Origin: Peptococcus niger
GTDB lineage: Bacteria > Bacillota > Peptococcia > Peptococcales > Peptococcaceae
DNA length: 64,000 bases
Assembly (NCBI RefSeq): GCF_900101835.1
Contig: NZ_FNAF01000006.1
Location: 1-64,000, forward strand
Direction of reading: 5' to 3'
Shown: positions 42,656 to 52,666 of the stretch, in pieces
Layout: the number at the start of each line of letters is the position of its first letter
Position numbering within the stretch: the stretch's first letter is position 1
Translations under genes and position numbers: made by a program
Notes under the pieces: model-generated
Databases searched by the model: none
Seen by the model: only the letters and a program-made list of their open reading frames with translations
Told to the model about the DNA's origin: nothing

Positions 42656-43576
42656 TTAAAATTTTAAGTCTTTTGAAATATCTTCTATATTTCTATAATG
42701 ATTTTCTATTTCTTCTTGCTTCTTTCTTTTTAATTGTTCTTCTCTTCTTCTATATTGTTTTTCTTCTTCATTTGTTTTTTCTACACACAAGATTAAGGTA
42801 TCTCTATGATATTGTTTTACCTCTTCGATTGTTGTTCCATCTAAAATGATTTTATCAGATTCAACTCTAGCTATTCCAGGTCTATGCATTGATGTAAAAC
42901 TTGGTGGGTAATTCCAATTTCTTAAAAACAATTCAGACCATGTGCTAGTTGGTTTGCTAGATAATCTAAAATGGATTCTATACAAAGCAGAACCTCTTGT
43001 TCCATCATTTTTTGGCAAGGTAACTTCATTTGTTATAATGCCCACTATTTTTATATCCTCTCCCTCAATTGTTATTGGTTCATATTCATCAACATAATAT
43101 GGTCTTATACCTACTTTAGGTTTCTTTTTAACTTTAAATATTGATGCAATAAGATCCTTATATGAATCTTCATTAAATGGATTACCTCTTAAATCTATTG
43201 CAAGTTTTCCATCTAGGTAAGTAGGCAAAGCTGAATTAAAATCTCCTTGTCTAATGACTGGAATAAACTTCCTATCATTGTGATTATTGTAGAGTTCCGC
43301 AGATATTATATGACTTTCATAACCTACACCTTTTTCTCTATTATCAGCTTTCCTTTTATACTCTTCAGTGCAAATTATAATTACATAATCACTATCTCTT
43401 ATCGAGCTTTCCATAAATTTTGGAAGTCTATCCCCTGGACTTACATCATAGCTATCTATTATGGCTTCAATACCATCTGCTAACAATTTATCTGCTAGAG
43501 ATTTAACCCAATCAGAGTGTTCTTTGCTTTCCCACGAATATAATATAAATACTTTTGGAATATTGTTTTCTATCAT
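42656..43576 (-). CDS. TIR/SEFIR domain protein, probable defence effector
   Basis: 306 residues. The N-terminal 150 form a TIR/SEFIR-like domain: KVFILYSWESKEHSDWVKSLADKL, then GIEAIIDSYDVSPGDRLPKFMESSI, then DYVIIICTEEYKRKADNREKGVGYESHIISAEL. Bacterial TIR and SEFIR proteins often deplete NAD or make signalling nucleotides in phage defence. The Glu in GYESHIISAEL is a candidate catalytic residue. Residues about 160-265 form an uncharacterised beta-rich domain, and the last 40 are a charged coiled coil. The domain order effector-first is unusual for a sensor. It lies in the lysS-inserted element, 11 bp after the PcfB-like gene. Confidence 0.8.
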   Translation of the reverse strand: MIENNIPKVFILYSWESKEHSDWVKSLADKLLADGIEAIIDSYDVSPGDRLPKFMESSIRDSDYVIIICTEEYKRKADNREKGVGYESHIISAELYNNHNDRKFIPVIRQGDFNSALPTYLDGKLAIDLRGNPFNEDSYKDLIASIFKVKKKPKVGIRPYYVDEYEPITIEGEDIKIVGIITNEVTLPKNDGTRGSALYRIHFRLSSKPTSTWSELFLRNWNYPPSFTSMHRPGIARVESDKIILDGTTIEEVKQYHRDTLILCVEKTNEEEKQYRRREEQLKRKKQEEIENHYRNIEDISKDLKF

Positions 43577-43587
43577 TTAACACCTCA

Positions 43588-43965
43588 TTAAAATAAATCT
43601 TCTAGCCTTTTCCAGTTTTCATTATTCATTTCTTTTGTGTAGTTTGTATTGTTAATATAAAGTCTTGTATCTTTATCTCTAACAAACCCCCAAGTTATTT
43701 TACGCCTATATGCGTAATCCTTAAAAGCATAGAATTTATTTTCGATTTGCTCATCAATATTTTCCAGCTGACCTTTCTTTACCATATCCTTAAGTTTCCT
43801 TGAATTAGTTTTTCTTTTTTCACTAATATAATCTGCAAGTGGTTGGCTTTTTTCATCGGCATCTTTTATAATCTTTTTCATAGCTTTTAAAATAGCCTTT
43901 GCTGAATACTGAGCCACTTTTATCTCAATATTTATAGCCTTATTATTAACTTCATCATTTACCAT
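43588..43965 (-). CDS. PcfB-like (DUF3801) conjugation-associated protein
   Basis: 125 residues. The N-terminus DEVNNKAINIEIKVAQYSAKAILKAMKKI resembles PcfB/DUF3801 proteins, which are encoded beside the coupling protein in Firmicute conjugative elements. The C-terminal half (KITWGFVRDKDTRLYINNTNYT) is less familiar and the protein is shorter than most PcfB. AAAGGAGG precedes the ATG. It is separated from the TIR/SEFIR gene by only 11 bp, so both are probably co-transcribed, which may make it a dedicated partner rather than a transfer gene. Confidence 0.55.
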   Translation of the reverse strand: MVNDEVNNKAINIEIKVAQYSAKAILKAMKKIIKDADEKSQPLADYISEKRKTNSRKLKDMVKKGQLENIDEQIENKFYAFKDYAYRRKITWGFVRDKDTRLYINNTNYTKEMNNENWKRLEDLF

Positions 43966-43990
43966 ATAGGTGACCTCCTTTCCGGGAAAA

Positions 43991-44025
43991 ATAAAAAAGC
44001 GGCCCAGACTTTTACATCTGAACCG
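43991..44025 (-). terminator. Terminator after the CopZ-like gene
   Basis: Minus strand: CGGTTCAGA pairs with TCTGGGCCG (with two G-T pairs), followed by CTTTTTTATT. It separates the CopZ unit from the PcfB/TIR unit. Confidence 0.7.
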
Positions 44026-44105
44026 TTAAAATTTTAATTCTATAGTTTTTATTATTTTTAATTTTATTACTGTTGTGACGTACTTTATAAATTATGTTTC
44101 GCAAA

Positions 44106-44606
44106 CTATTGTTTGCTTTTTAATGCCTTATTGATGGTTTCTTGAATAAAAGGACTACAGCATTTTCCCAAAGGATTGTTAATTTCGCACTTTCCATTTT
44201 TCATTGCCCCTGTAAGTCTAATAATATCTTTAATATTCTTTGCACCATCATCTAAAACAGCGTTTATAATTTGTTGCTCTGTAACTTGGTTGCAATAGCA
44301 TATATATTTGGGATTTGCATCCTTTTTAAACCATATAGGAACTTTTACATCTTCCTTATAAAAAACTCTTTCATTGTTTAAGTTATAATACACGACATCA
44401 CAATCTTCATTCATACATAAATAGTAAGTTTCTTCATCTACAACCTTTCCCATAAGGTTTTCTGATATCATATGCTTTACAGTTATATTCTTAACCTTTT
44501 CTCCTATTTTGTGACATTTGGGGCAATTTGCTTTTTCTTCCACTGTACCAGTGGTTTTTTGTATTGAACCTAAGCAAGATTGATTTATCTTATTTTCTTG
44601 ACTCAC
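44106..44606 (-). CDS. CopZ-like 2Fe-2S metallochaperone family protein
   Basis: 166 residues. An N-terminal metal-binding segment with NCPKCHKIGEKV (near residue 28) and a Cys-containing strand (CMNEDCDVVYYN near 70) precedes a BFD-like 2Fe-2S domain, YICYCNQVTEQQIINAVLDDG (near 105), ending GKCEINNPLGKCCSPFI. This matches the clostridial CopZ-like (Csac_0668-type) proteins, some of which are selenoproteins. Here the site is an ordinary Cys. The start is GTG with AGGAGG upstream. A copper, mercury or other soft-metal role is inferred. No metal ATPase accompanies it. Confidence 0.75.
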   Translation of the reverse strand: MSQENKINQSCLGSIQKTTGTVEEKANCPKCHKIGEKVKNITVKHMISENLMGKVVDEETYYLCMNEDCDVVYYNLNNERVFYKEDVKVPIWFKKDANPKYICYCNQVTEQQIINAVLDDGAKNIKDIIRLTGAMKNGKCEINNPLGKCCSPFIQETINKALKSKQ

Positions 44607-44607
44607 T

Positions 44608-44741
44608 TTATTTCCTCCTGTCTAAATAAATATTATTTCTATAGTTAATCAGGATATCTAATACCTCTTTCAATGGATCTACAGGTTGCAGCTCTTTTTT
44701 AGTCTTCTTTGTTCATTTTTCTTTCTACCAATAAGTGCCAT
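44608..44741 (-). pseudogene. Frameshifted small gene upstream of the CopZ-like gene
   Basis: An ATG at 44741 starts a reading frame (MALIGRKKNEQRRLKK) that meets a stop after 20 codons. Shifting frame inside an A6 run gives a continuous protein-like sequence (ELQPVDPLKEVLDILINYR, then NNIYLDRRK) whose stop TAA sits between the ribosome site and start of the CopZ-like gene, a typical operon layout. The family is unknown. It is either a decayed gene, programmed slippage, or chance. Confidence 0.35.
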
Positions 44742-44798
44742 AATGGATATAAGAAATTACTATATTATTACCCCTTATCCGTTTTATTGTTAAGATAT

Positions 44799-44839
44799 AT
44801 TATATCATAAATAGGCTTATAAGTCACTTTAGCCTATTT
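44799..44839 (-). promoter_or_regulatory. Promoter with overlapping 9-bp dyad, CopZ unit
   Basis: Minus strand: -35 GTGACT (44822-44827), 17-bp spacer, extended -10 TGATATAAT (TATAAT 44799-44804). A perfect inverted repeat AAATAGGCT-N13-AGCCTATTT (44809-44817 and 44831-44839) overlaps the spacer and flanks the -35, as a repressor or metalloregulator site would. Confidence 0.6.
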
Positions 44840-44855
44840 TATACTTGTGCTTTCG

Positions 44856-45012
44856 TTAGTATTTATTGAGATAGTCCTGTTTTTTTATTTGTCCCACTTG
44901 GAACTGCTCCAAATCGCAAGACAAATATTCATTTACTAGTTTTACTTTAAATTCTTTTGTGTATTTTGGCATACAAAAACCCCTCCATCCGTATTCTGGA
45001 TTTTGGGGTTCA
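44856..45012 (-). mobile_element. IS3-family insertion sequence remnant (left end and start of OrfA)
   Basis: Minus strand: a terminal sequence TGAACCCCAAAATCC (ending at 45012) with IS3-type 5'-TG is followed by AGGGG and an ATG at 44972. The product begins MPKYTKEFKVKLVNEYL, the typical N-terminus of IS3/IS150-group OrfA. It then loses similarity and stops after 38 codons. The rest of the transposase is gone. It lies 26 bp after the lysS stop codon, at the place where an integrase gene would be expected. Confidence 0.7.
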
Positions 45013-45037
45013 GGTTATTTCATAATTAGCGTGTTCT

Positions 45038-47436
<2,399 letters not shown>

Positions 47437-47474
47437 CTGTGTCCTTGCCTCCTACAGTTAAGGTTTTATCTCAT

Positions 47475-47501
47475 AAAAAGGGCCGTGACCTTGTCACGAC
47501 C
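47475..47501 (-). terminator. Leader hairpin/attenuator in front of greA
   Basis: Minus strand: GGTCGTGAC pairs with GTCACGGCC around a 3-nt loop and is followed by CTTTTT. It begins only about 10 nt after the predicted transcription start and lies 40 nt before greA, so it can terminate the leader. Confidence 0.75.
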
Positions 47502-47517
47502 AGTCATCAATTTTATA

Positions 47518-47546
47518 AGTATATATGTCTCCCGGCTTTTTGTCAA
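47518..47546 (-). promoter_or_regulatory. greA-lysS promoter
   Basis: Minus strand: perfect -35 TTGACA (47541-47546), 17-bp spacer, -10 TATACT (47518-47523). Confidence 0.88.
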
Positions 47547-47651
47547 GAAGTGGGGCACATTTCGAACGAAACAAGAGACCCGTTTGGAGCCCGCCGGTTA
47601 AACGGCTTTCGCCAGGTGGGGCCGGGCTCGCGAGGGCAGGCCGCTGGATAC

Positions 47652-47686
47652 AAAAACGCCCGCACCAGGGTTGGTGCGGGCGTTTT
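47652..47686. terminator. Terminator after clpC (bidirectional)
   Basis: AAAACGCCCGCACCA pairs with TGGTGCGGGCGTTTT around a 5-nt loop. Both strands end in T-runs. Confidence 0.92.
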
Positions 47687-47727
47687 CTGATAGCCTCTTG
47701 TTTTTCAGCTCTGTTTTACTGAAATGC

Positions 47728-50178
47728 TTATTTTAAAACGATCTGCTTGTCAACGTAATCCACGGTAATGGTGGCGCCGTCGTCAAAACGTTTGGCCAAG
47801 ATGGCATCGGAGAGGGGGTCTTCGATTTCGTTTTGGATGGCGCGGCGCAGGGGACGTGCGCCGTAATCGGGATCGTAGCCGACATCGCTGATGTGCTCTT
47901 GCGCAGCCTCTGTCAAGGTCAGGGTCAAGCCCATACCAGACAGGCGTTTGCGCAAATCGGAGAGCATTAAGCCAACGATTTCCGTCAATTCTTTCTTGTC
48001 CAAGGCGTGGAAGACGACGGTATCGTCAATGCGGTTTAAGAATTCCGGACGGAAGACTTTTTTAACGGCATCGAGGACTTTTTGCTTCATGCTGTCGTAG
48101 TCTTTTTTAGACTTATCTTCGCCCTCGCCCAGGGTGGCAAAGCCGAGACCGCCGGCGCCTTTGATTTCTTTTGCGCCAATGTTTGAGGTCATGATGATGA
48201 CGGTGTTTTTAAAGTCCACCACCCGGCCTTGACTGTCGGTCAGGCGGCCGTCGTCCAAAACTTGCAGGAGCAGGTTAAAGACGTCCGGATGGGCTTTCTC
48301 AATTTCGTCCAGCAGGATAACGCTGTAGGGTTTGCGCCGTACCGCTTCGGTCAATTGACCGCCTTCTTCATAGCCAACGTATCCCGGAGGCGCCCCGGTG
48401 AGCCGGCTGACGGCAAATTTTTCCATGTACTCGCTCATATCGATGCGGACGATGTTGTCCTCATCATCAAAGAGGGCTTCCGCCAGGGCTTTCGCCAGCT
48501 CGGTTTTACCAACCCCGGTGGGCCCCAGGAAGAGGAAGCTGCCGATGGGCCGTTTCGGGTCTTTCAAGCCTGAATGGGCCCGGCGAACGGCCTTGGAAAC
48601 AGCGGTGACGGCTTCATCCTGGCCGATAACCCGCTGGTGCAGAATGCTTTCCATATTGAGCAGGCGGTCGCTTTCTGTTTCGGTCAGTTTGGTGACCGGG
48701 ACCCCGCTCCAATTGGAGACCACTTCAGCGACGTCTTCAGCCGTCACTTCTTCCGCCTTACCGCTTTGGTCTTTCTTCCATTCGCCCTGCATGGCGCTCA
48801 ATTTTTCATTGGCAGCCTTTTCCTTGTCGCGGTATTCGGCTGCTTTTTCGTAGTCCTGAGCGGCAACGGCGCTTTCTTTCTCTTTGGCGTAGGTGCGAAT
48901 ATCATTTTCCAACTGCTTGACTTCCGGCGGCGCTGTGTAGGCCTTCAGGCGGACTTTTGAGCAGGCTTCGTCAATTAAGTCGATGGCCTTATCCGGCAAC
49001 TGACGGTCGGCAATGTAGCGGTCGGACAATTGGACGGCGGCTTCAATGGCGGCGTCGGTGATGGTCACCTTATGGTGGGCCTCGTACTTATCCCGCACGC
49101 CTTTTAAAATATCGATGGCTTCATCGGTTGTCGGGGCACCGACAATAATCGGCTGAAAACGCCGTTCCAAGGCAGCATCTTTTTCAATGTACTTGCGGTA
49201 TTCGTCCAGGGTGGTGGCACCGATCAACTGCAGGTCGCCACGGGCCAATTCCGGTTTCAGGATATTGGCGGCGTCTAAGGCGCCTTCTGCCGCACCGGCA
49301 CCGACGATGGTGTGCAGCTCGTCAATAAAGAGAATGACGTTTTTACGCTGCTTAACCTCTTCCACGACTTTTTTCAGCCGTTCTTCAAAGTCGCCCCGGT
49401 ACTTGCTGCCGGCCACCAAGTTGCTCAAGTTCAAGGTAATGATTTCTTTATCCCGCAGGAGTTCCGGCACATCACCGGAAATAATGCGCTGGGCCAGGCC
49501 CTCGGCAATGGCGGTTTTCCCGACACCGGGCTCCCCGATAAGGGCCGGGTTATTTTTCGTCCGGCGGACCAGGATCTGAATCACCCGGTCAATTTCTTTT
49601 TGCCGACCGATAACCGGGTCAATTTTCCCGTCTTTGGCGGCCTTGTTCAAGTTGGTGCCAAATTCTTCCAAGCCGCCACCGTTGCCCCCTTCTGAGGCCT
49701 GCCCGTCTCCACCGGGCACCTGACCGGCAGCCCCGTTTTGACCGCCTCCCAAGAGGGCGATGATCTGGGCCCGAACCTTATCGGCGGTAATGCCTTGGTT
49801 GACGAGCACTTGGAAGGCAACGCCTTCGCCCTCGCGAATAATGCCCAAGAGCAAGTGCTCCGTGGCAACATAATTGACGCCCCAGCGAACGGCCTCATCC
49901 TTGGCCAAGTCAAAAACCCGTTTTACCCGGGGCGTAATCCGCAGCTGGTTGGGGGTCACCGGTGCTTGACCGGGCTGGACCATCCGGTTGACGTCGGTCT
50001 TAATGCGGTCCGCATCAAGGCCGAGGGATTCCAGCGCTTTGGCGGCAACGCCTTGTCCTTCATCTATAATGCCGAGCAAGAGGTGCTCGGTGCCCACCGC
50101 CGGCTGATGCATGGCGATGGCTTCCTGTTGTGCCAATGCAAGCACTTGCATGGCTCTTTCTGTAAAATTATCCAACAT
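47728..50178 (-). CDS. clpC: ATP-dependent Clp protease ATPase subunit ClpC
   Basis: An 816-residue Hsp100 unfoldase that feeds substrates to ClpP. N-terminal Clp repeats occupy about 1-150. The first AAA+ domain has Walker [11 protein letters not shown] near 205. The M-domain/UVR-like helix [20 protein letters not shown] lies near 425, and the second AAA+ domain has Walker [15 protein letters not shown] near 550 and the C-terminal D2-small domain. A Gly-rich linker near 150-170 ([22 protein letters not shown] region) separates N and D1 domains. Last gene of ctsR-mcsA-mcsB-clpC. Confidence 0.97.
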   Translation of the reverse strand: MLDNFTERAMQVLALAQQEAIAMHQPAVGTEHLLLGIIDEGQGVAAKALESLGLDADRIKTDVNRMVQPGQAPVTPNQLRITPRVKRVFDLAKDEAVRWGVNYVATEHLLLGIIREGEGVAFQVLVNQGITADKVRAQIIALLGGGQNGAAGQVPGGDGQASEGGNGGGLEEFGTNLNKAAKDGKIDPVIGRQKEIDRVIQILVRRTKNNPALIGEPGVGKTAIAEGLAQRIISGDVPELLRDKEIITLNLSNLVAGSKYRGDFEERLKKVVEEVKQRKNVILFIDELHTIVGAGAAEGALDAANILKPELARGDLQLIGATTLDEYRKYIEKDAALERRFQPIIVGAPTTDEAIDILKGVRDKYEAHHKVTITDAAIEAAVQLSDRYIADRQLPDKAIDLIDEACSKVRLKAYTAPPEVKQLENDIRTYAKEKESAVAAQDYEKAAEYRDKEKAANEKLSAMQGEWKKDQSGKAEEVTAEDVAEVVSNWSGVPVTKLTETESDRLLNMESILHQRVIGQDEAVTAVSKAVRRAHSGLKDPKRPIGSFLFLGPTGVGKTELAKALAEALFDDEDNIVRIDMSEYMEKFAVSRLTGAPPGYVGYEEGGQLTEAVRRKPYSVILLDEIEKAHPDVFNLLLQVLDDGRLTDSQGRVVDFKNTVIIMTSNIGAKEIKGAGGLGFATLGEGEDKSKKDYDSMKQKVLDAVKKVFRPEFLNRIDDTVVFHALDKKELTEIVGLMLSDLRKRLSGMGLTLTLTEAAQEHISDVGYDPDYGARPLRRAIQNEIEDPLSDAILAKRFDDGATITVDYVDKQIVLK

Positions 50179-50182
50179 AGGA

Positions 50183-51262
50183 TCATGCCTCCTCTACCTG
50201 CTCGGAAGCAGGCAAGTATAGTTGATGTCTTATTTTTTTAGCGCGGATGGCATCACGGGTCGCGTCATCCGCTTCCTGGTCGGCACAAAGCATGAGGTAG
50301 CCGGGCTGGGCCAGAAGATAGGCCTTATCAACCTGGGCCACCGTCAAGGGCGCCAAGATGCCGACGGCAGCGCCCATCCGCAGGGGGGACAGCAGCTTGT
50401 AAGCTTCTGCCGAGCTCAAGCGCCGCGCATAAGCGCAGATGCCGTAATTGCGCCAGATTTCATCTTCCAAGGCCTGGCCGCGCTGCTTGTACAAGTGGTC
50501 GCGGGCATTACGTTCAGCGGCAATCAGCCGCCGTGCCGCCCCTTCCAAGGTTTTGATAATATCCTCTTCCGTGCGGCCCAGGCTCTGCTGGTTGGAGATC
50601 TGGTAAAAGTCCCCCACCGCTTCGCTGCCTTCACCGAAGAGGCCGCGCACAGCCATGCCCATTTGGGTGAATTGCTGGATGATGCCCAAACCGCCGGTTA
50701 GCCGCAGCCCCGGCACGTGTACCAAGACGGATGCCCGTAACCCGGTGCCGATGTTCGTCGGGCAGGCGGTCAGGTAGCCGAGCTTGGCATCAAAGGCGTA
50801 AGCGCTTTGCCGGCCCAGGGCATCGTCTAAGGCGTCTGCCCTTTGCCAAGCCTTGGCCAAATCCAAGCCCGGCGCAAAGGTCTGCAGGCGCAAGTGGTCT
50901 TCTTCATTGACCATCACGGCTGCCGCCTCATCGTCCGACAGCACCAGGGCCCGGTACCGGTCGTCATCCTGCGCATGGTCCGGACTGATCAGGTGTTTTT
51001 CAACCAAGACCTTCCGCACCAGAGCCGACTCGCGGCTGAGATCTATAAACTGGTAGGTCTTATTGTCATTGCAAAAATCGCTGACGGTTTTCCAAACGCG
51101 CAGGGCACTCTCCCGGTCTTGCCGATTGGGAAAGGGCTCTGCCTTAAAATTACGGGCCAAGCGGATGCGGGAGGATAAGACCACGTCTTTTTCAGGCCCT
51201 TCACCGGTGGTCCAAGGGCTTGCTTCCGCCTTGAGACGAGCGGCCAAATCAGGCATGCCCAT
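50183..51262 (-). CDS. mcsB: Protein-arginine kinase McsB
   Basis: A kinase of about 360 residues that marks proteins with phospho-arginine for ClpCP. The guanido kinase fold is clear: VVLSSRIRLARNF near residue 28, EEDHLRLQ near 120, and CPTNIGTGLRASVLVHVPGL near 170. The C-terminus lies four bases before clpC. The frame opens far upstream inside mcsA. An ATG at 51262 (MGMPDLAARL) or 51256 overlaps the mcsA stop by 8-14 bp and gives a family-like N-terminus. Confidence 0.92.
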   Translation of the reverse strand: MGMPDLAARLKAEASPWTTGEGPEKDVVLSSRIRLARNFKAEPFPNRQDRESALRVWKTVSDFCNDNKTYQFIDLSRESALVRKVLVEKHLISPDHAQDDDRYRALVLSDDEAAAVMVNEEDHLRLQTFAPGLDLAKAWQRADALDDALGRQSAYAFDAKLGYLTACPTNIGTGLRASVLVHVPGLRLTGGLGIIQQFTQMGMAVRGLFGEGSEAVGDFYQISNQQSLGRTEEDIIKTLEGAARRLIAAERNARDHLYKQRGQALEDEIWRNYGICAYARRLSSAEAYKLLSPLRMGAAVGILAPLTVAQVDKAYLLAQPGYLMLCADQEADDATRDAIRAKKIRHQLYLPASEQVEEA

Positions 51263-51863
51263 CACCCGCTTCATCGCCATCTGCTGTTCCCGGTTCCGGC
51301 GCTTTTGCTTCATTTTCCTTCGCGCGAATTTCATCGCGCAATTCTGCAGCCCGTTCGTAATTTTCCGCACGAACCGCTTCATTTAATTGATCGCGCAAGT
51401 GGTCAACTGCGCGTTTTTCACTGTAGTCGGTGCTGACCCCTTCCGGTACCTTGCCCACGTGCTCAGTATGCCCGTGCAAGCGGCGCAGAAGCGGTGGAAT
51501 CAGGTCTGCAAAATGCTGGTAACAATCGGCGCAGCCCAGCAAGCCTTCTTGCTGAAAGGCCCGCCAGGTCATCCCGCAGGACGGGCAAGGCAAGGGCTCT
51601 TGCGCCGTCTGCGCCGGCGTCCCGACACCTTCCGGGGCCCCGGTGAAAAAGCTGTTCATCATCTTGGCCAGGTTCAAGGGTTCCACGTTTTCATTAAAGA
51701 AAGAACCGAACCCGCCAAGAGAAGAAGTGGCCATCCCTGCTTTTCCCAGCGCCGCAGCACAGTCTCCGCAAAGATGTTCTTCCGTTTTTTGCCCATTGAT
51801 CACCGATACCGTATGATAATTGGCTTGATTTTTATGACAGTGTTGACAAAGCATCTCTATCAC
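51249..51863 (-). CDS. mcsA: McsA, activator of McsB (UvrB/UvrC motif protein)
   Basis: 204 residues. Two zinc-finger-like Cys clusters stand at the N-terminus: CQHCHKNQ with CGDC, and later CPSCGMTWRAFQQEGLLGCADCYQHF near 95. A UVR motif (LRDQLNEAVRAENYERAAELRDEIR) lies near 155-180. It activates the kinase McsB and modulates CtsR. The stop codon of ctsR overlaps its ATG by four bases. Confidence 0.93.
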   Translation of the reverse strand: MIEMLCQHCHKNQANYHTVSVINGQKTEEHLCGDCAAALGKAGMATSSLGGFGSFFNENVEPLNLAKMMNSFFTGAPEGVGTPAQTAQEPLPCPSCGMTWRAFQQEGLLGCADCYQHFADLIPPLLRRLHGHTEHVGKVPEGVSTDYSEKRAVDHLRDQLNEAVRAENYERAAELRDEIRAKENEAKAPEPGTADGDEAGDGHA

Positions 51864-52348
51864 CCTTTCTTCTTATTTGTGTGATGATCGTCAACGGTAC
51901 AATTGGCAATTAAATGATGCAGCAAATGCGCTCGCAAGGCTGCGGCATCTATTTCAGGCGTGACCCGCATCACCCGGTCCTTAAACAGGGCTGTAAAAAG
52001 CCCTGCCGTTTCAGGTGACAGAATCCCTGCCTTGGCCAACCGTTTGAGAAGGCGTTCCCCTTCCCGTTCACCAATGGCGCCGCCCACCGCGTCAAGAAGT
52101 TCTTGCATGTCATCCCGACTCTCCAGCGGAATCGCCACAATGCGGACATAACCGCCGCCACCGCGCCGGGTTTCCACCAGATATCCGTCCAGTAAAGAAA
52201 ACCGCGTTGCCAAAACGTAATTGATCTGCGATGGCACACATTCAAAGAGTTCAGAAAGCAGGCTGCGCTGAATTTCCAGCATACCTGCCTCCTGCTCCGC
52301 TAAACGCCTTTTTAGGTAAAGCTCAATTTCTTTCGATAAACTCGCCAT
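51860..52348 (-). CDS. ctsR: CtsR, repressor of class III heat-shock genes
   Basis: 162 residues. The N-terminal winged helix with the glycine-rich wing TRRGGGGYVRI near residue 55-65 is characteristic, and its Arg is the known McsB-sensitive position in the family. A C-terminal helical dimer domain follows. AGGAGG six to seven bases before the ATG at 52348 is chosen over 52366. CtsR boxes overlap its own promoter, so the operon is self-regulated. Confidence 0.95.
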   Translation of the reverse strand: MASLSKEIELYLKRRLAEQEAGMLEIQRSLLSELFECVPSQINYVLATRFSLLDGYLVETRRGGGGYVRIVAIPLESRDDMQELLDAVGGAIGEREGERLLKRLAKAGILSPETAGLFTALFKDRVMRVTPEIDAAALRAHLLHHLIANCTVDDHHTNKKKG

Positions 52349-52417
52349 GGGCTCACCTCCTGTCATTTGATGGATAAAGTGCTGTAAAAGAGTTTGATCT
52401 TTCCTGACGTTGATTAT

Positions 52418-52470
52418 ATTTTACCATCTTTGACCTTTCATGTAAAGGGGTAAGGTCAAAAAAGATCAAA
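52418..52470. promoter_or_regulatory. ctsR promoter with two CtsR boxes
   Basis: Minus strand promoter: -35 TTTACA (52441-52446), 17-bp spacer, -10 TAAAAT (52418-52423). CtsR heptad repeats: GGTCAAA-GAT-GGTAAAA on the minus strand (52419-52435), within the spacer and -10, and GGTCAAA-AAA-GATCAAA on the plus strand (52454-52470), just upstream of the -35. Confidence 0.88.
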
Positions 52471-52518
52471 TTTATTTCTGATGATTGAATAACCCGCCAA
52501 GCCCCCTTTTAAACAGGA

Positions 52519-52547
52519 TTTCAGAAAAAATGCCCTTATGCTACAAT
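52519..52547 (+). promoter_or_regulatory. uvrC promoter
   Basis: Plus strand: -35 TTTCAG (52519-52524), 17-bp spacer, extended -10 TGCTACAAT (TACAAT 52542-52547). A GACCCCCATCGGGGGCC hairpin lies in the leader near 52588-52604, with a T-run 13 nt later. Confidence 0.6.
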
Positions 52548-52666
52548 AAAGACAGCCCCTCTAATCTCAGCAAGCAAAAATAAGAGACCCCCATCGGGGG
52601 CCACAGACATACATATTTTTTTGTTTCCTCACTTTTTATGGATTTTAACGAAAGGAAATGCCGACA

